In this document: piece after piece, positions 38,627 through 49,601 of the stretch
How the letters are laid out: each line of letters opens with the position of its first letter
How positions within the stretch are numbered: the stretch's first letter is position 1
Source: Alphaproteobacteria bacterium
GTDB taxonomy: Bacteria; Pseudomonadota; Alphaproteobacteria; CACIAM-22H2
Length of the DNA: 64,000 nucleotides
Direction of reading: 5' to 3'
Assembly: GCA_016793165.1 (NCBI GenBank)
Contig: JAEULA010000043.1
Coordinates: 124,001 to 188,000 of the forward strand
Notes under the pieces: generated by a model
Seen by the model: the letters and a program-made list of their open reading frames with translations, nothing else
Told to the model about the DNA's origin: nothing
Database searches by the model: none
Made by a program: the position numbers and the translations under genes

Positions 38627-39727
<1,101 letters not shown>

Positions 39728-39746
39728 GCGTGCTCCCGGGGTGCGC

Positions 39747-40625
39747 TCACGACTTCACCGCGCCTTCGGTGAGCGCCCGCACGAAGTATTTCTGCAGGAT
39801 CAGGAAGAGGACGACGACCGGCACGCTCATGATGAACGAGGCCGCCATCAGCCCCGGCCAGTTGGTCGCGTACTCGGTGAAGAACTTCTGCAGCCCCACG
39901 GGCAGGGTCAGCTTGGACTTGTCGTTGAGGAAGGTCAGCGCGTAGACGTACTCGTTCCACGCCATGATGAACGAGTAGATCGCCGTCGCGATGATCCCGG
40001 GCGACGACAGCGGCATCACGATCAGCAGGAACGCCTTGAAGCGCGAAGCGCCATCGATGCGCGCGGCCTGCTCGAGCTGCACCGGGATGTTGTCGTAGAA
40101 GCCCTTGAGCAGCCAGATCGAGAGCGGCAGGCCGAAGGTGAGGTAGGTGAGGATCAGCGACCACTGCGTGTTCACCAGGCCGAGCCAGCGCATCATGATG
40201 AAGAGCGGCATCAGGAACACGACCGCGGGAAACATGTTGCGGACGAGCACCGCATAGAAGAGCAGGTTGCGGCCGGGGAAGCGGAAGCGCGAGAACGCAT
40301 AGGCCGCGGGCACGGCGACGATCACTCCAAGCACCGTCGTTGCCAGCGACACCCAGAGGCTGTTGAGGAGATAGCCGAGGAACTCGCGACCGACCTCGCT
40401 CGCCGGCGACAGCAGGCGCACATACTCCGCGATGGTCGGTTGGCGCGGGATCCATTCCGGCGGGTATTGCAGGGCGGCGAACTGCGACTTGAGCGAGGTC
40501 AGCAGCATCCACGCCATCGGCAGCATTGCGAGGAACACGAGGAGCGCGAGCAGCAGCCAGCCGCCGGCCGACCAGGGTTCGAACCGGCGCCGCGACGCCG
40601 GGGGCGGCGTGGTCACGGCCATCAT
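39747..40625 (-). CDS. Sugar ABC transporter permease (MalG-like)
   Basis: 292 residues with six predicted spans. The EAA motif region reads EQAARIDGASRFKAFLLIVM, diagnostic of CUT1 permeases of the MalG branch, and the C-terminus FVRALTEGAVKS is typical. ATG at 40625 overlaps the partner permease stop as ATGA. Confidence 0.92.
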   Translation of the reverse strand: MMAVTTPPPASRRRFEPWSAGGWLLLALLVFLAMLPMAWMLLTSLKSQFAALQYPPEWIPRQPTIAEYVRLLSPASEVGREFLGYLLNSLWVSLATTVLGVIVAVPAAYAFSRFRFPGRNLLFYAVLVRNMFPAVVFLMPLFIMMRWLGLVNTQWSLILTYLTFGLPLSIWLLKGFYDNIPVQLEQAARIDGASRFKAFLLIVMPLSSPGIIATAIYSFIMAWNEYVYALTFLNDKSKLTLPVGLQKFFTEYATNWPGLMAASFIMSVPVVVLFLILQKYFVRALTEGAVKS

Positions 40626-41563
40626 CCCGGCCTCTTGTCGTCGCCGCGAGTGAGCGCGCGGACGTAGAACCAGCCCATCGTCATCATCACGATGAACAGG
40701 ATCACGGAATAGGCGGAGGCGAGCCCGAAGCGGATGCGGCCGAAGGCGAGCTGGTAGATGTGGGTGATCCAGATCTCCGTCGCTCCGGCTGGTCCGCCTC
40801 CGGTCATGATCCACGGGATCGTGAAGCTGTTCAGGTTGGCGACCAGCAGCAGCAGGGTCGTGACGAGCGCGACGTGCCGCACATGCGGGAAGGTGATGTG
40901 CCAGAAGCGGCTCCAGGCGCCGGCGCCGTCGACGCGCGCTGCGCGCAGCAGCTGATCTGGCACGGTCTGCAGCCCGGCCAGCATCATGATCATCGCGAAC
41001 GGGAATTCCTTCCAGACATTGACGGCGATCAGGGCGGCCATCACGCGGTCGGTGTTGTCGAGGAAGTTGATTGGCGTGGCGGACAGGCCCAGCTGTACGG
41101 CCACTGCGCCGATGACTCCGAAGTCGCTGTGGTAGAGCCAGCGCCATACGTAGGACGCCGCGACGGCGCTGATCACGTAGGGCACCAGCAGGATCCCGCG
41201 CAGCAGGCCGCGGCCGCGAAAGGCGTCGTTGAGCGCCATCGCCGCGGCGAAGCCGAGGACGAAGGCGAAGAAGGTCGAGAAGACCGTCCAGACCAGCGTG
41301 TTCCAGGTCGCCTCGCGGAAGCTGTCCATCCCGAGGACGCGCGTGTAGTTCCCCGTCCCGATGAAGATCTTGTCCTCGAGGGCCAGGTTGGGCGGCGTGT
41401 TGAAGAACGACAGATAGATCGTGTCGTAGATCGGATAGGCGATCACCAGCATCATCACGACGAGCGCCGGCGCGACATAGGCGTAGTCGTGGCGATGTCG
41501 GAACAGGCGGATCAGGAGGCCCGGATCGCGCCGGACCTGCGGCGTCTGTGCAGCGATGCCCAT
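40622..41563 (-). CDS. Sugar ABC transporter permease (MalF-like)
   Basis: 313 residues with six spans. LRAARVDGAGAWSRFWHITF is the EAA loop of MalF-type CUT1 permeases. The ATG at 41563, preceded by GGGGAA at normal spacing, is preferred over the adjacent GTG at 41566. It lies 70 bases after the binding-protein gene. Confidence 0.92.
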   Translation of the reverse strand: MGIAAQTPQVRRDPGLLIRLFRHRHDYAYVAPALVVMMLVIAYPIYDTIYLSFFNTPPNLALEDKIFIGTGNYTRVLGMDSFREATWNTLVWTVFSTFFAFVLGFAAAMALNDAFRGRGLLRGILLVPYVISAVAASYVWRWLYHSDFGVIGAVAVQLGLSATPINFLDNTDRVMAALIAVNVWKEFPFAMIMMLAGLQTVPDQLLRAARVDGAGAWSRFWHITFPHVRHVALVTTLLLLVANLNSFTIPWIMTGGGPAGATEIWITHIYQLAFGRIRFGLASAYSVILFIVMMTMGWFYVRALTRGDDKRPG

Positions 41564-41633
41564 CACGATTCCCCGGCTTCCCCGTGCGCGCCTCGGCGAC
41601 CTGCGCCTGCGCGCACGGGGAGTGACCCGCGGC

Positions 41634-43121
41634 TCAGAGCGACAACAGGTCCTTCACCTGCTTGGCCGCTGTGTCGGCCGCCTGCGCCGCCGTCATGCGT
41701 CCGGTGAGCGCGTTCTGCATCATGTCGGGCACCACGATGTTCATGATCTCGGCGGATTCCGGGATCACCGGGAACGGGATGCCGGAGGTCAGCATCGAGG
41801 TGGTGACGTCGAGGAACTTGATCTGCTCGATGCGCTGCTTCATCCACGGCGTGCGGAAGCCGCGGGTGTGCCCGGGGTTGGATGTGGTCCAGGCGAGCTT
41901 GGTCGACCACTCGGGACCGGTCATGAAGGCGACGAAGGCGCGCGCCGCATCCATGTCGTGCTTCCCGGCGACGACGCTCGGCTTGAAGATGTGCGCGTTC
42001 CAGCCGCCGAACACGACGGCGCGCCGTGCCGGTCCCTGCGGGATGAGGCCGTAGCGCACCTTCGCGATCACCGCGTCGGCGGTCTTGCGGTCCTCGCCCG
42101 AGAGCCGCTGCGCGCGGTCGAGCATCACCGCGTATTCGCTGGGGTGGCTGATCATCATCGCCAGATTGCCGGCGATGAATGGATCGACGTTCTCGGCCTG
42201 GGTGTTGGTGAGCGCGGAGACCGGCACCGACTTGTCGCGGATGTACATGTCGATCGAGGCCTGGAGCGCGGCCTTGGTCCCGGCATTGCCGAGATAGACC
42301 TTGTCGTAGTTCGGGCGCGCCTCCGCCTCGTCGAGCGCGCCGCCGCCATAGGCCCAGCATTGCGGCATGAAGCGGTAGGGCGTGTTGCCGGCGTTGCGCC
42401 GTGCGACCATGCCGTAGCCGAACTTGCCGGTCTTCTCGCGGATCGTGCGCGAGTAGGTGACCAGGTCGTCCCAGGTGGCAGGCGGCTTGTCGGGATCGAA
42501 GCCGGCCTTCTCGAACAGATCGGCGTTCCAGATCAGCGCCATCGTCTCGTTGTTGGTCGGGATGCCGTAGGTCTTGCCTTTCCACGTCACCGACTTCATG
42601 GCGCCGGGCCAGAACTCGCTGGTGGAGTAGCCGACATCCTCGGGGCGCAGCTCCTGGAGAAAGCCCTTCGCGGCCAGCTCGGGCGCCCAGAGCAGCGTCA
42701 GCCGCGCGACCATCGGTGCGGACTTGCCGAGCGCCGCCGTGCGGATCTTGTCCAGAAGGTCGTTGTAGGTGAAGGACTGCTTCTCGATGGTGATGTTCGG
42801 GTAGGTACGCGCGAAGGCGGCGAAGAACTGCGCGTCGATCTCGTGGTTCAGCCGCGGATCGGCCTCGTTCGGGCCGACATACCAGTACGTGACCTTGCCG
42901 GTGTGATTGAGCGGCACGATCTTCGCGCAGTCCGCCGCGGTGTCGACCTCGAGGGTGCCGGCGATGCTGCGCACATAGTCCGGCGACCACTTGGTGGCGT
43001 CGACCCCGCCCGAGGGCGCCTGCGCCGCCGCTGGAAGTGCAGCGGCTGTCGCTGCTGCGGCGGAGCCGGCCAGCAATGTACGGCGGCCGATCGCGGAGGT
43101 GTTTTCGTCACGCGTGGTCAT
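41634..43121 (-). CDS. ABC transporter solute-binding protein, family 1 (sugar)
   Basis: 495 residues. A twin-Arg-type signal (GRRTLLAGSAAAA) is followed by the mature domain; KWSPDYVRSIAGTLEVDTA near its start is a distinctive motif that recurs in the decayed fragment at 44453-44585. VARLTLLWAPELAAKGFL and the later AFVAFMTGPEWS segment are typical of SBP family 1. Together with two permeases and the UgpC-type ATPase it forms a complete sugar importer. Ligand not determined; neighbours suggest an acidic sugar or a glycoside. Confidence 0.9.
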   Translation of the reverse strand: MTTRDENTSAIGRRTLLAGSAAAATAAALPAAAQAPSGGVDATKWSPDYVRSIAGTLEVDTAADCAKIVPLNHTGKVTYWYVGPNEADPRLNHEIDAQFFAAFARTYPNITIEKQSFTYNDLLDKIRTAALGKSAPMVARLTLLWAPELAAKGFLQELRPEDVGYSTSEFWPGAMKSVTWKGKTYGIPTNNETMALIWNADLFEKAGFDPDKPPATWDDLVTYSRTIREKTGKFGYGMVARRNAGNTPYRFMPQCWAYGGGALDEAEARPNYDKVYLGNAGTKAALQASIDMYIRDKSVPVSALTNTQAENVDPFIAGNLAMMISHPSEYAVMLDRAQRLSGEDRKTADAVIAKVRYGLIPQGPARRAVVFGGWNAHIFKPSVVAGKHDMDAARAFVAFMTGPEWSTKLAWTTSNPGHTRGFRTPWMKQRIEQIKFLDVTTSMLTSGIPFPVIPESAEIMNIVVPDMMQNALTGRMTAAQAADTAAKQVKDLLSL

Positions 43122-43197
43122 GAGTCGATCCTCCCAGCTGGTTTCAGTTTTCTGACGTCTGACTTCTGACTTTCCTTTTTCGCGCCTGGAGGGGTCG

Positions 43198-44355
43198 TCA
43201 CCCGCCGAAGCCGTCGACTGCGTTGGCGCGCATGTACTCCATGTTCATCTCCAGCCCGAGGCCGGGCAGGGCCGGCAGGTGCAGGCGACCGCCCGAGTTG
43301 TCGAGCGGCCTGGTGATGAAGTCGTTGTACTTGGAGAGGTCGTAGCGCGACGTCTCGAGACGGAAGAAGTTCGGCACCGTCATCATGACATGTGCGCCGG
43401 CCACGACGTTGATCGGCCCGCTGGCGTCGTGCGGCGAGACCGGGATGTAGTAGGCCTCGGCCATGTTCGCGATTTTCTTGAGCTCGGTGATTCCGCCCGC
43501 CCAGGTGACATCCGGCATGATGTGATCGGCAAGCCTGTTTTCGAGGATCGGAACGAACTCCCAGCGCGTGTGCAGGCGTTCGCCGATCGTGATCGCGCAG
43601 TTCACCTTCTCGCGGACCTGCTGCAGGGCGTGATAACTCTCGGGCGGTACCGGTTCCTCGAACCAGTCGATCTGGGCCTCGTCCTCGAGGCGCCGACAGA
43701 GGCGGATCGCGGTCGGCACGTTGAACCGCCCATGGGCATCGATGAAGATCTCGATGTCCGGGCCGGCGACCTCGCGGATGCGCGCCGCCATCTTCGCTGC
43801 GTAGTTCTCGCCCTGGCGACTCATGCCGCCTTCGAGATAGTCGTCGAAATGCTTGGAGCGCCCCGCGGCGGCGGGGAAGGGGTCGAACTTGAATGCCGTA
43901 TGACCCGACTCGACGATGGCGCGGATCTCCTTCACCAGCGTCTCGTCGTTGTCGAGCAGCCGGCGCAAGGGATGCGTGTAGAGCAGGATGTCATCGCGCA
44001 ACTTGCCGCCGAGCAGTTCGTAAATGGGCAGGCCGAGCGCCTTGCCGCGGATGTCCCACAGCGCGATGTCGATGCCGCTGATCACGTGGGTCGTCGCGCC
44101 GCGCGTGCCCATGTAGGTGAATGAGCGGAACACCTTGTGCCAGATGTGCTCGATGCGCGCAGGATCCTCGCCGACGAGCAGGTCGTTGAGCTGGCGGATG
44201 ATGCCGGCGACGGCCCGGTTCGCGGTGAGCGTCGTCGTCGTGATCTCACCCCACCCCGTGATGCCCTCGTCGGTGCGAACCTCGACGAAGAAGTACTCAC
44301 CCCAGCCGGAACCGGAGGTCTTCACCAGCCAAGGCACGAGCTTTGAAATCTTCAA
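43198..44355 (-). CDS. Enolase-superfamily sugar-acid dehydratase, galactonate/gluconate dehydratase type
   Basis: 385 residues. Mandelate racemase-like N-terminal capping domain and a TIM barrel. Metal ligands Asp206 (FIDAHGRF), Glu233 or Glu234 (WFEEP) and Glu259 (TIGERLH); the catalytic His208 two residues after the first ligand and His309 (SPHD) match the D-galactonate dehydratase pattern, so this is predicted to dehydrate an aldonic acid to a 2-keto-3-deoxy acid. Lys156 is the conserved first Lys. Start at 44355. Substrate remains open among galactonate, gluconate and related acids. Confidence 0.82.
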   Translation of the reverse strand: MKISKLVPWLVKTSGSGWGEYFFVEVRTDEGITGWGEITTTTLTANRAVAGIIRQLNDLLVGEDPARIEHIWHKVFRSFTYMGTRGATTHVISGIDIALWDIRGKALGLPIYELLGGKLRDDILLYTHPLRRLLDNDETLVKEIRAIVESGHTAFKFDPFPAAAGRSKHFDDYLEGGMSRQGENYAAKMAARIREVAGPDIEIFIDAHGRFNVPTAIRLCRRLEDEAQIDWFEEPVPPESYHALQQVREKVNCAITIGERLHTRWEFVPILENRLADHIMPDVTWAGGITELKKIANMAEAYYIPVSPHDASGPINVVAGAHVMMTVPNFFRLETSRYDLSKYNDFITRPLDNSGGRLHLPALPGLGLEMNMEYMRANAVDGFGG

Positions 44356-44791
44356 GGCAGCTTCCTTCCATGGTTGAGCTAAGCCGCTCGCGCCTCAGAG
44401 GTCCGCGAGCAAACCGGGGAAACGCTTTGTGGCGCGGTCGGCGGCCGGGGAACCGTGAACTTCAGCGCCAGCGGGCCTTGCATCCTGTTCGGCTCGGCCC
44501 GCGCGCATTGCGAGGTCCTGTCGTCGGTGGCCGTGCCGGCGATGCTGAGGACGGAATCAGGTGTCCAGGCGGACCAATCGATGCCGGCGGCGCTGGGCTC
44601 GGCCGAAGCGCAGCGCGCGATCGTTGGGGCGCTCGCAACTGCACCATGGCCGCGCCCGGTGCAGCGATGGAGCGATGGAGTCGGACCTCGCCCCTTGTTG
44701 CCTTTCGGCATGCCGCGCCCTCCCCTGTCGCCCGTTGCGTTCGACCCTAGGACCGGTGCGCCGGGAAAGTAAACCGCGATCGCAGCCGGCG
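44356..44791 (-). pseudogene. Remnant of a sugar-binding protein gene
   Basis: About 430 bases between two dehydratase genes. A minus-strand stretch (about 44453-44585) encodes IDWSAWTPDSVLSIAGTATD and a downstream CARAEPNRMQGPLALKF, closely paralleling the mature start of the intact binding protein at 41634-43121 (KWSPDYVRSIAGTLE, CAKIVPLNHTGKVTYW). No signal peptide, start codon in context or rest of the protein remains. It is best read as the decayed N-terminal part of a second, lost CUT1 binding protein. Confidence 0.65.
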
Positions 44792-45988
44792 TCAGTCGAA
44801 GAACGCCGAATCTTCAGGCAACAGGTAGCGGCGCGCGCGTTCCGGGTTGATCTCGACGCCCATGCCGGGCCGGTCCCAGACCTCGATCATGCCGTCGCGC
44901 ACCAGCGGCGCGGGCAGGCCGTCGACGATGTCGAACCACCACGCCGGATCACCGGTCGGCAGCTCGAAGGCGATAAAGTTGTGCGGCAGCGTCGCCGAGA
45001 CCTGCACCAGCGCCGCGAGCCCCAGCAGGCCGTTGCCGGTACCGTGGGGCGCCATCAGTATGCCGTGCAAGTCGGCATACTCGGCGATCCACTTGAGTTC
45101 GGCGATGCCGCCGACGTCGCAGGGATCGGGCCCGACGACACGCACGGCCTTCTTTTCGATCAGCTCCTTGAAGTTCTGTCGCAGGTAGATCTGCTCGCCG
45201 GTATGGATCGGTGTCGAGGTCGCCTGCGTCACCTCGCGATAGACGTCGGCGTTGACGAACGGCACGTAGTCGCCGGTGATCATGTCCTCGAGCCAGAGCA
45301 GGTTGTGCTTTTCGACCGCGCGCGCGAAGCGGATCGCGTCGGGTACCATCCATCCGGGGCCGCAATCGAGCGCGAAGCCGATCCGGTCGCCCAGCACCCC
45401 CTTCATCGCCGCGACGCAGTCCAGGGTGTAGGCCATGCCGCGCTCGGTGAGGAGGCCGCGATCAAGCGCGCCGTGGAACGGGCTGGGGCTCGGCTCGCCG
45501 TAGTAGTAGTCCTTGAATTCTCGCTTCATCGGGCTGTGGAACGAAATGCCCTGTTTCACGATCGTGAAGCCCTCGGGCAACTCCATCATCCGTTTCGCCT
45601 CGGCCGCGTAGTCCTCGGGCCGGAAGCGCGTCATCGGCACGCGCAGCGCGCCGTTGTAGACGCGCACCTTGTCGCGGACTTTTCCGCCCAGCAGCTTGTA
45701 CACGGGGACGCCGGCGGCCTTTCCCGCGATGTCCCAGAGCGCCATCTCGATGACGCTGATCGCGCTGCCATAGGGCTTGAACGCGCCGCGCTGGCGGATC
45801 TTGAGCATCACCCGCTCGACGTCGGTTGGATCCTCACCGATCAGCGCCTCGCGGAACTGCATCACGAACGGCTTGAGGTAAGGCTTGTACTGCTCGACCT
45901 CGCCATAGCCGCTGATACCGTCATCGGTGACGATGCGTACGATCGGGTTCTTGCCGATGACCGCACATTTGAGATCGCTGATTCTCAT
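44792..45988 (-). CDS. Enolase-superfamily (mandelate racemase group) enzyme
   Basis: 398 residues. Metal ligands Asp208 (FALDCG), Glu234 (LLWLED) and Glu265 (IHTGEQIY); the His-Asp pair is His315 (APHGTG) and Asp288 (VGPDPC). The region that carries the KxK pair in mandelate racemase reads IVKQGIS (Lys145), so the second Lys is replaced by Gly. This suggests a one-base or modified chemistry, possibly dehydration of an acid sugar. It is not an ortholog of its neighbour at 43198. First gene of the minus-strand cluster. Confidence 0.78.
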   Translation of the reverse strand: MRISDLKCAVIGKNPIVRIVTDDGISGYGEVEQYKPYLKPFVMQFREALIGEDPTDVERVMLKIRQRGAFKPYGSAISVIEMALWDIAGKAAGVPVYKLLGGKVRDKVRVYNGALRVPMTRFRPEDYAAEAKRMMELPEGFTIVKQGISFHSPMKREFKDYYYGEPSPSPFHGALDRGLLTERGMAYTLDCVAAMKGVLGDRIGFALDCGPGWMVPDAIRFARAVEKHNLLWLEDMITGDYVPFVNADVYREVTQATSTPIHTGEQIYLRQNFKELIEKKAVRVVGPDPCDVGGIAELKWIAEYADLHGILMAPHGTGNGLLGLAALVQVSATLPHNFIAFELPTGDPAWWFDIVDGLPAPLVRDGMIEVWDRPGMGVEINPERARRYLLPEDSAFFD

Positions 45989-46877
45989 GCTTGCCTGCGC
46001 TCCCCGCCTCGGATCCCAACGGGTCCTCGGCGGCCAGGATGATCCGCAAAGCGACGATATGCCCAGCAGGAAAATCAGGACGATGGGGACCTGTCTGGCC
46101 TGAATCGGGCCCCAACCGAATCGTTGGTCAAGGTAGAGACCGATCGGGGCATCCGCCGAGGGGGAATTCCGGGGCGGGCCAGGAGAGGTTGGAAGGCGGC
46201 GCTCGCTCGAAGCGGCAGACCGTCGTTGACCGTGATGAGTTCAAGACCGCCAGCGTATCAGTTGAGGCGATCTCCGCGATCGACAGGATTCAGCTTCATT
46301 CCGGCTTCCGCGTGTCCTCCGCGTTTGGACCGGGGGGGGCCGAATCGGTCCCAAACGGGCCTCCTCGATGCGTCGCGGCACCAATCGACCGCGATGCATC
46401 CGCTGAAATCGGGGCGCTGGAGCGCGTTGCGCACGCCGACCGCTAGTGGGCTGACGTTCGTCATGTGCGCTGCGAATTCGAGGTGCGTTCGCGTCCCACT
46501 GCGAGCTTGTCGTTGAGTTCGATCGCGACGCGCACGTCGAGTGGTTCCATTGCGACGTCTTGGCTCAATGCTAGGAACAAGCACCGGCGTGTCTCGGGCG
46601 CGATCGCCTCGCCGGAAGCGTTGCCTGCAAACTGCCCGCACGGGTTGCAGACTCGCCGAATTTCGCGTCCGGACTTCGCGGGCGGCTGCCACGACTCCGG
46701 CCGGCTCAGGTCGGTCCCACCCCCACTTCGGTCCCAGCCGGCGGAACACCATGTGTACAAATGTCATTATGACCTGCGTTCAAGACCGGGCGGAATGACA
46801 TGAAATACGGTTCGCGCATATCGACAAAGCCGGCTCGACGAAATGCGCCGGCGCGTAAGACGGCAAGAGGGGAAACG
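45989..46877. other. Gene-free divergent interval, less GC-rich than its surroundings
   Basis: About 890 bases between the divergent dehydratase and GH116 genes. Several open frames exist on both strands but none shows a recognisable domain or ribosome site. It contains T/A-richer patches and, near 46760-46800, an inverted repeat. It may hold decayed coding remnants and the regulatory regions of both operons. Confidence 0.5.
46762..46800 (+). promoter_or_regulatory. Inverted repeat upstream of the GH116 operon, candidate operator
   Basis: TGTCATT (46762-46768) and AATGACA (46794-46800) are exact inverted copies 25 bases apart; the first arm also forms a small palindrome GTCATTATGAC. It is in the most AT-rich stretch before the GH116 start and could be bound by the AraC regulator encoded at the end of the operon. 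No binding data exist. Confidence 0.35.
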
Positions 46878-49568
46878 ATGTCGGGCCGCTCCTACTTCCG
46901 TTACGACGACGATCGCGCACAGCACGTCTCGTTTCCGCTCGGCGGCATCGGCACCGGATCGATTGGCCTTTCGGCGGCGGGCCGCCTGATCGATTGGGAA
47001 GTGGCGAACCATCCCGACAAGGGAAACTGCAACGGCTTCACGAACTTCACCATCCGCGCCGAGTCCGGCGGCAAGGTGATCGACGCGCGTGTGCTGAATG
47101 GCCCCTTCAAGGGCAATTTCGCCGGTGATCGCGGTGCGGGCGCGATCCGCGAGTTCGGCTTCGGGGTCCGGCGCGAGTATTTGACGGGCCTGCCGCATTT
47201 CCGCGAATGCCGCTTCGACGGGTTCTATCCGGCCGCCGAGATCGCGCTGCGGGATCCCGGCTTTCCGGGCACGGTCGACATGCTCGCCTTCAGCCCGCTG
47301 ATCCCGCACGAGGACCGCGGATCGAGCATGCCCGTGGCGATGTTCGAGTTCGCGATCGAGAACACGACCGACAAGCCGATCGACTACTCGATCGTCGGCA
47401 GTCTGGGGAACCTCGTGAAGGGGCCCCATGCAGCCCGCGTCGCCAAGACGGCGCATGCCACCGGGATGGTCAATTCCGCGCGAGACGCCGATCCGCGCTC
47501 GCCCGATTTCGGCCAACTCATCATGGCAACCGACGAGAAGCGCACGAGCTGGCAGCACGAATGGTACCGCGGCAGCTGGTTCGATTCGCTCGAAGTGTTC
47601 TGGAAGGACATGACCACGCCGGGCCTTCTCAAGGACCGGAGCTACGCCGACAACTTCATCAACCGGCGCCCGGACGGGCGCTATCGCTATCGCGGCCACT
47701 CCTGCCTTGCGGCGCACCGCACCGTTGCCCCGGCCGAGCGCACGACGATCCGCTTCGCCATCGCCTGGCACTTCCCGAACTTCGAGAAGAACTGGCTGAA
47801 CATCTTCGGCTACGTCGGCGAGCCCAAGAACCTGAACCGCGTGTGGAGGAACCACTACGCGACCCTGTGGCCCGACGCCGACGCGGTGGCCGAGGAGACC
47901 TTCGCGCGCTGGGCATCGCTGAAGTCGCGCACGCTGGCCTATCGCGATGCGCTCCGCGCCACGACGATACCGAACAGCGTGCTCGATGCCGTGTCCGCCA
48001 ATGTCAGCATCCTGAAGTCGCCGACCGTGCTGCGCCTGGAGGACGGCACGTTCTACGGCTTCGAAGGCACCGACGCGAACGACGGCAGCTGCGAAGGCAG
48101 TTGCACGCATGTCTGGAACTACCAGCAGACCCTGCCCTACCTGTTCGGTGCGCTGGAGCGTTCGATGCGAGACGCCGATTTCGCGCACAACATGGATCCC
48201 GCCAGTGGCGGCATGTCGTTCCGGTTGTGCCTGCCGATCGGCGTCGGCCGTTTCGACGTGCGGCCCTGCGCCGACGGCCAGTTCGGGAACGTGATGAAGA
48301 CGTATCGCGACTGGAAGCTGTCCGGCGACGATGCGTGGCTTCGCAAGCACTGGCCCGCCGTCAAGCGCGCAATCGAGTTCGCCTGGCATCCCGGCAACCA
48401 CGATCGCTGGGATCCTGAGAAGACCGGCGTGTTGTGGGGCGCCCAGCACCACACGCTCGACATGGAGCTGTTCGGGCCGAATTCCTGGCTGACGGGATTC
48501 TATCTCGGCGCGCTGCGCGCCGGCGCCAGGATGGCCCGCCATCTCGGCGAGGCGGCGACCGCCGACGAATACGAGTCCATCTTCGCCAGAGGCAAGGCGT
48601 GGATGAACGAGCATCTGTTCAACGGCGAGTACTTCTACCACCGCGTCGATCTCACCGATCTCGGGCAGGTAAAGGCGTTCAACGACGGGCCGGTCAATCC
48701 GGTGCTGGTCGGGTCGATGACCGACATCTACTGGAGCGCCGAGCACGGCGAGGTGAAGTACCAGATCGGCGAAGGTTGCCTGATCGACCAGGTGCTCGCG
48801 CAATGGCACGCCAATCTCTACGGGCTGGGCGACATCTACGAGCCCGCCAAGATCGACAAGGCGATGGGCGCGATCATGCGCCACAACTTCAAGGAACGTC
48901 TCGGCGACGTGGTCAATCCGTGCCGTGTCTTCGGGCTCGAGGACGAAAGCGGCACGGTGGTCTGCGAATGGCCGCAAAGCGCACGCCGCCCGACGATCCC
49001 CGTCCCGTACTCGCAGGAGACGTTCCACGGCTGCGAATACCAGTTCGGCTCGATGCTGATGCAGATCGGCCGGATCGCCGACGGCGTGCGCGTCTTCGCC
49101 GCCGTGCGCGACCGTTATCGCGGCCACAACCGCAATCCGTGGAACGAGATGGAATGCGGCTCGAACTACGCGCGGTCGATGGCGGCCTATGCGGGCCTGC
49201 TGGCGTTGTCCGGGTTCGAGTTCGACGCAACGTCAGGGCTGATCGGGTTCGCCCCGAAGGTCCGCTCGGGGGGCGCTTTCCGAACCTTCTGGTCGGCGGG
49301 CGGCGCCTGGGGCACCGCGTGCTTCGGCGAGAATCGCTTCGAGCTTTCGGTGAGCGAGGGGACACTGAGCTTGCGTGCCCTGCGCCTGCAAGGCGTCGGA
49401 CCGCGCAGCGCACGCGCCACGCTCGACGGCAAGGCGCTCGCATCGAACAACGATACGGCGAACGCCATGCTCACCTTCGCCCCGACCGAGTTGCGTGCCG
49501 GATCGACCTTGCGCGTCGACAGCGCGGCGATCGGCCTGGGCGCGCTCCCTGACATCGCGGATCTGTAA
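46878..49568 (+). CDS. GH116 family glycoside hydrolase (glucosylceramidase/beta-glucosidase-like)
   Basis: 896 residues. N-terminal GH116 beta-domain followed by an (alpha/alpha)6 catalytic domain. Candidate residues by comparison with Thermoanaerobacterium GH116: Glu406 in CEGSCTHVWNYQ as nucleophile and Asp528 in HHTLDMELFGPNS as acid/base. GH116 enzymes cleave beta-glucosides, beta-xylosides or N-acetylglucosaminides. No signal peptide, so it acts on imported glycosides in the cytoplasm. ATG at 46878 follows AGAGGGG; the in-frame ATG at 46800 adds a poorly conserved basic stretch. First gene of an operon with an ABC importer. Confidence 0.85.
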   Translation: MSGRSYFRYDDDRAQHVSFPLGGIGTGSIGLSAAGRLIDWEVANHPDKGNCNGFTNFTIRAESGGKVIDARVLNGPFKGNFAGDRGAGAIREFGFGVRREYLTGLPHFRECRFDGFYPAAEIALRDPGFPGTVDMLAFSPLIPHEDRGSSMPVAMFEFAIENTTDKPIDYSIVGSLGNLVKGPHAARVAKTAHATGMVNSARDADPRSPDFGQLIMATDEKRTSWQHEWYRGSWFDSLEVFWKDMTTPGLLKDRSYADNFINRRPDGRYRYRGHSCLAAHRTVAPAERTTIRFAIAWHFPNFEKNWLNIFGYVGEPKNLNRVWRNHYATLWPDADAVAEETFARWASLKSRTLAYRDALRATTIPNSVLDAVSANVSILKSPTVLRLEDGTFYGFEGTDANDGSCEGSCTHVWNYQQTLPYLFGALERSMRDADFAHNMDPASGGMSFRLCLPIGVGRFDVRPCADGQFGNVMKTYRDWKLSGDDAWLRKHWPAVKRAIEFAWHPGNHDRWDPEKTGVLWGAQHHTLDMELFGPNSWLTGFYLGALRAGARMARHLGEAATADEYESIFARGKAWMNEHLFNGEYFYHRVDLTDLGQVKAFNDGPVNPVLVGSMTDIYWSAEHGEVKYQIGEGCLIDQVLAQWHANLYGLGDIYEPAKIDKAMGAIMRHNFKERLGDVVNPCRVFGLEDESGTVVCEWPQSARRPTIPVPYSQETFHGCEYQFGSMLMQIGRIADGVRVFAAVRDRYRGHNRNPWNEMECGSNYARSMAAYAGLLALSGFEFDATSGLIGFAPKVRSGGAFRTFWSAGGAWGTACFGENRFELSVSEGTLSLRALRLQGVGPRSARATLDGKALASNNDTANAMLTFAPTELRAGSTLRVDSAAIGLGALPDIADL

Positions 49569-49601
49569 TCGCGCAAACGAACAACAAGTCCGGAGGAAAC
49601 C

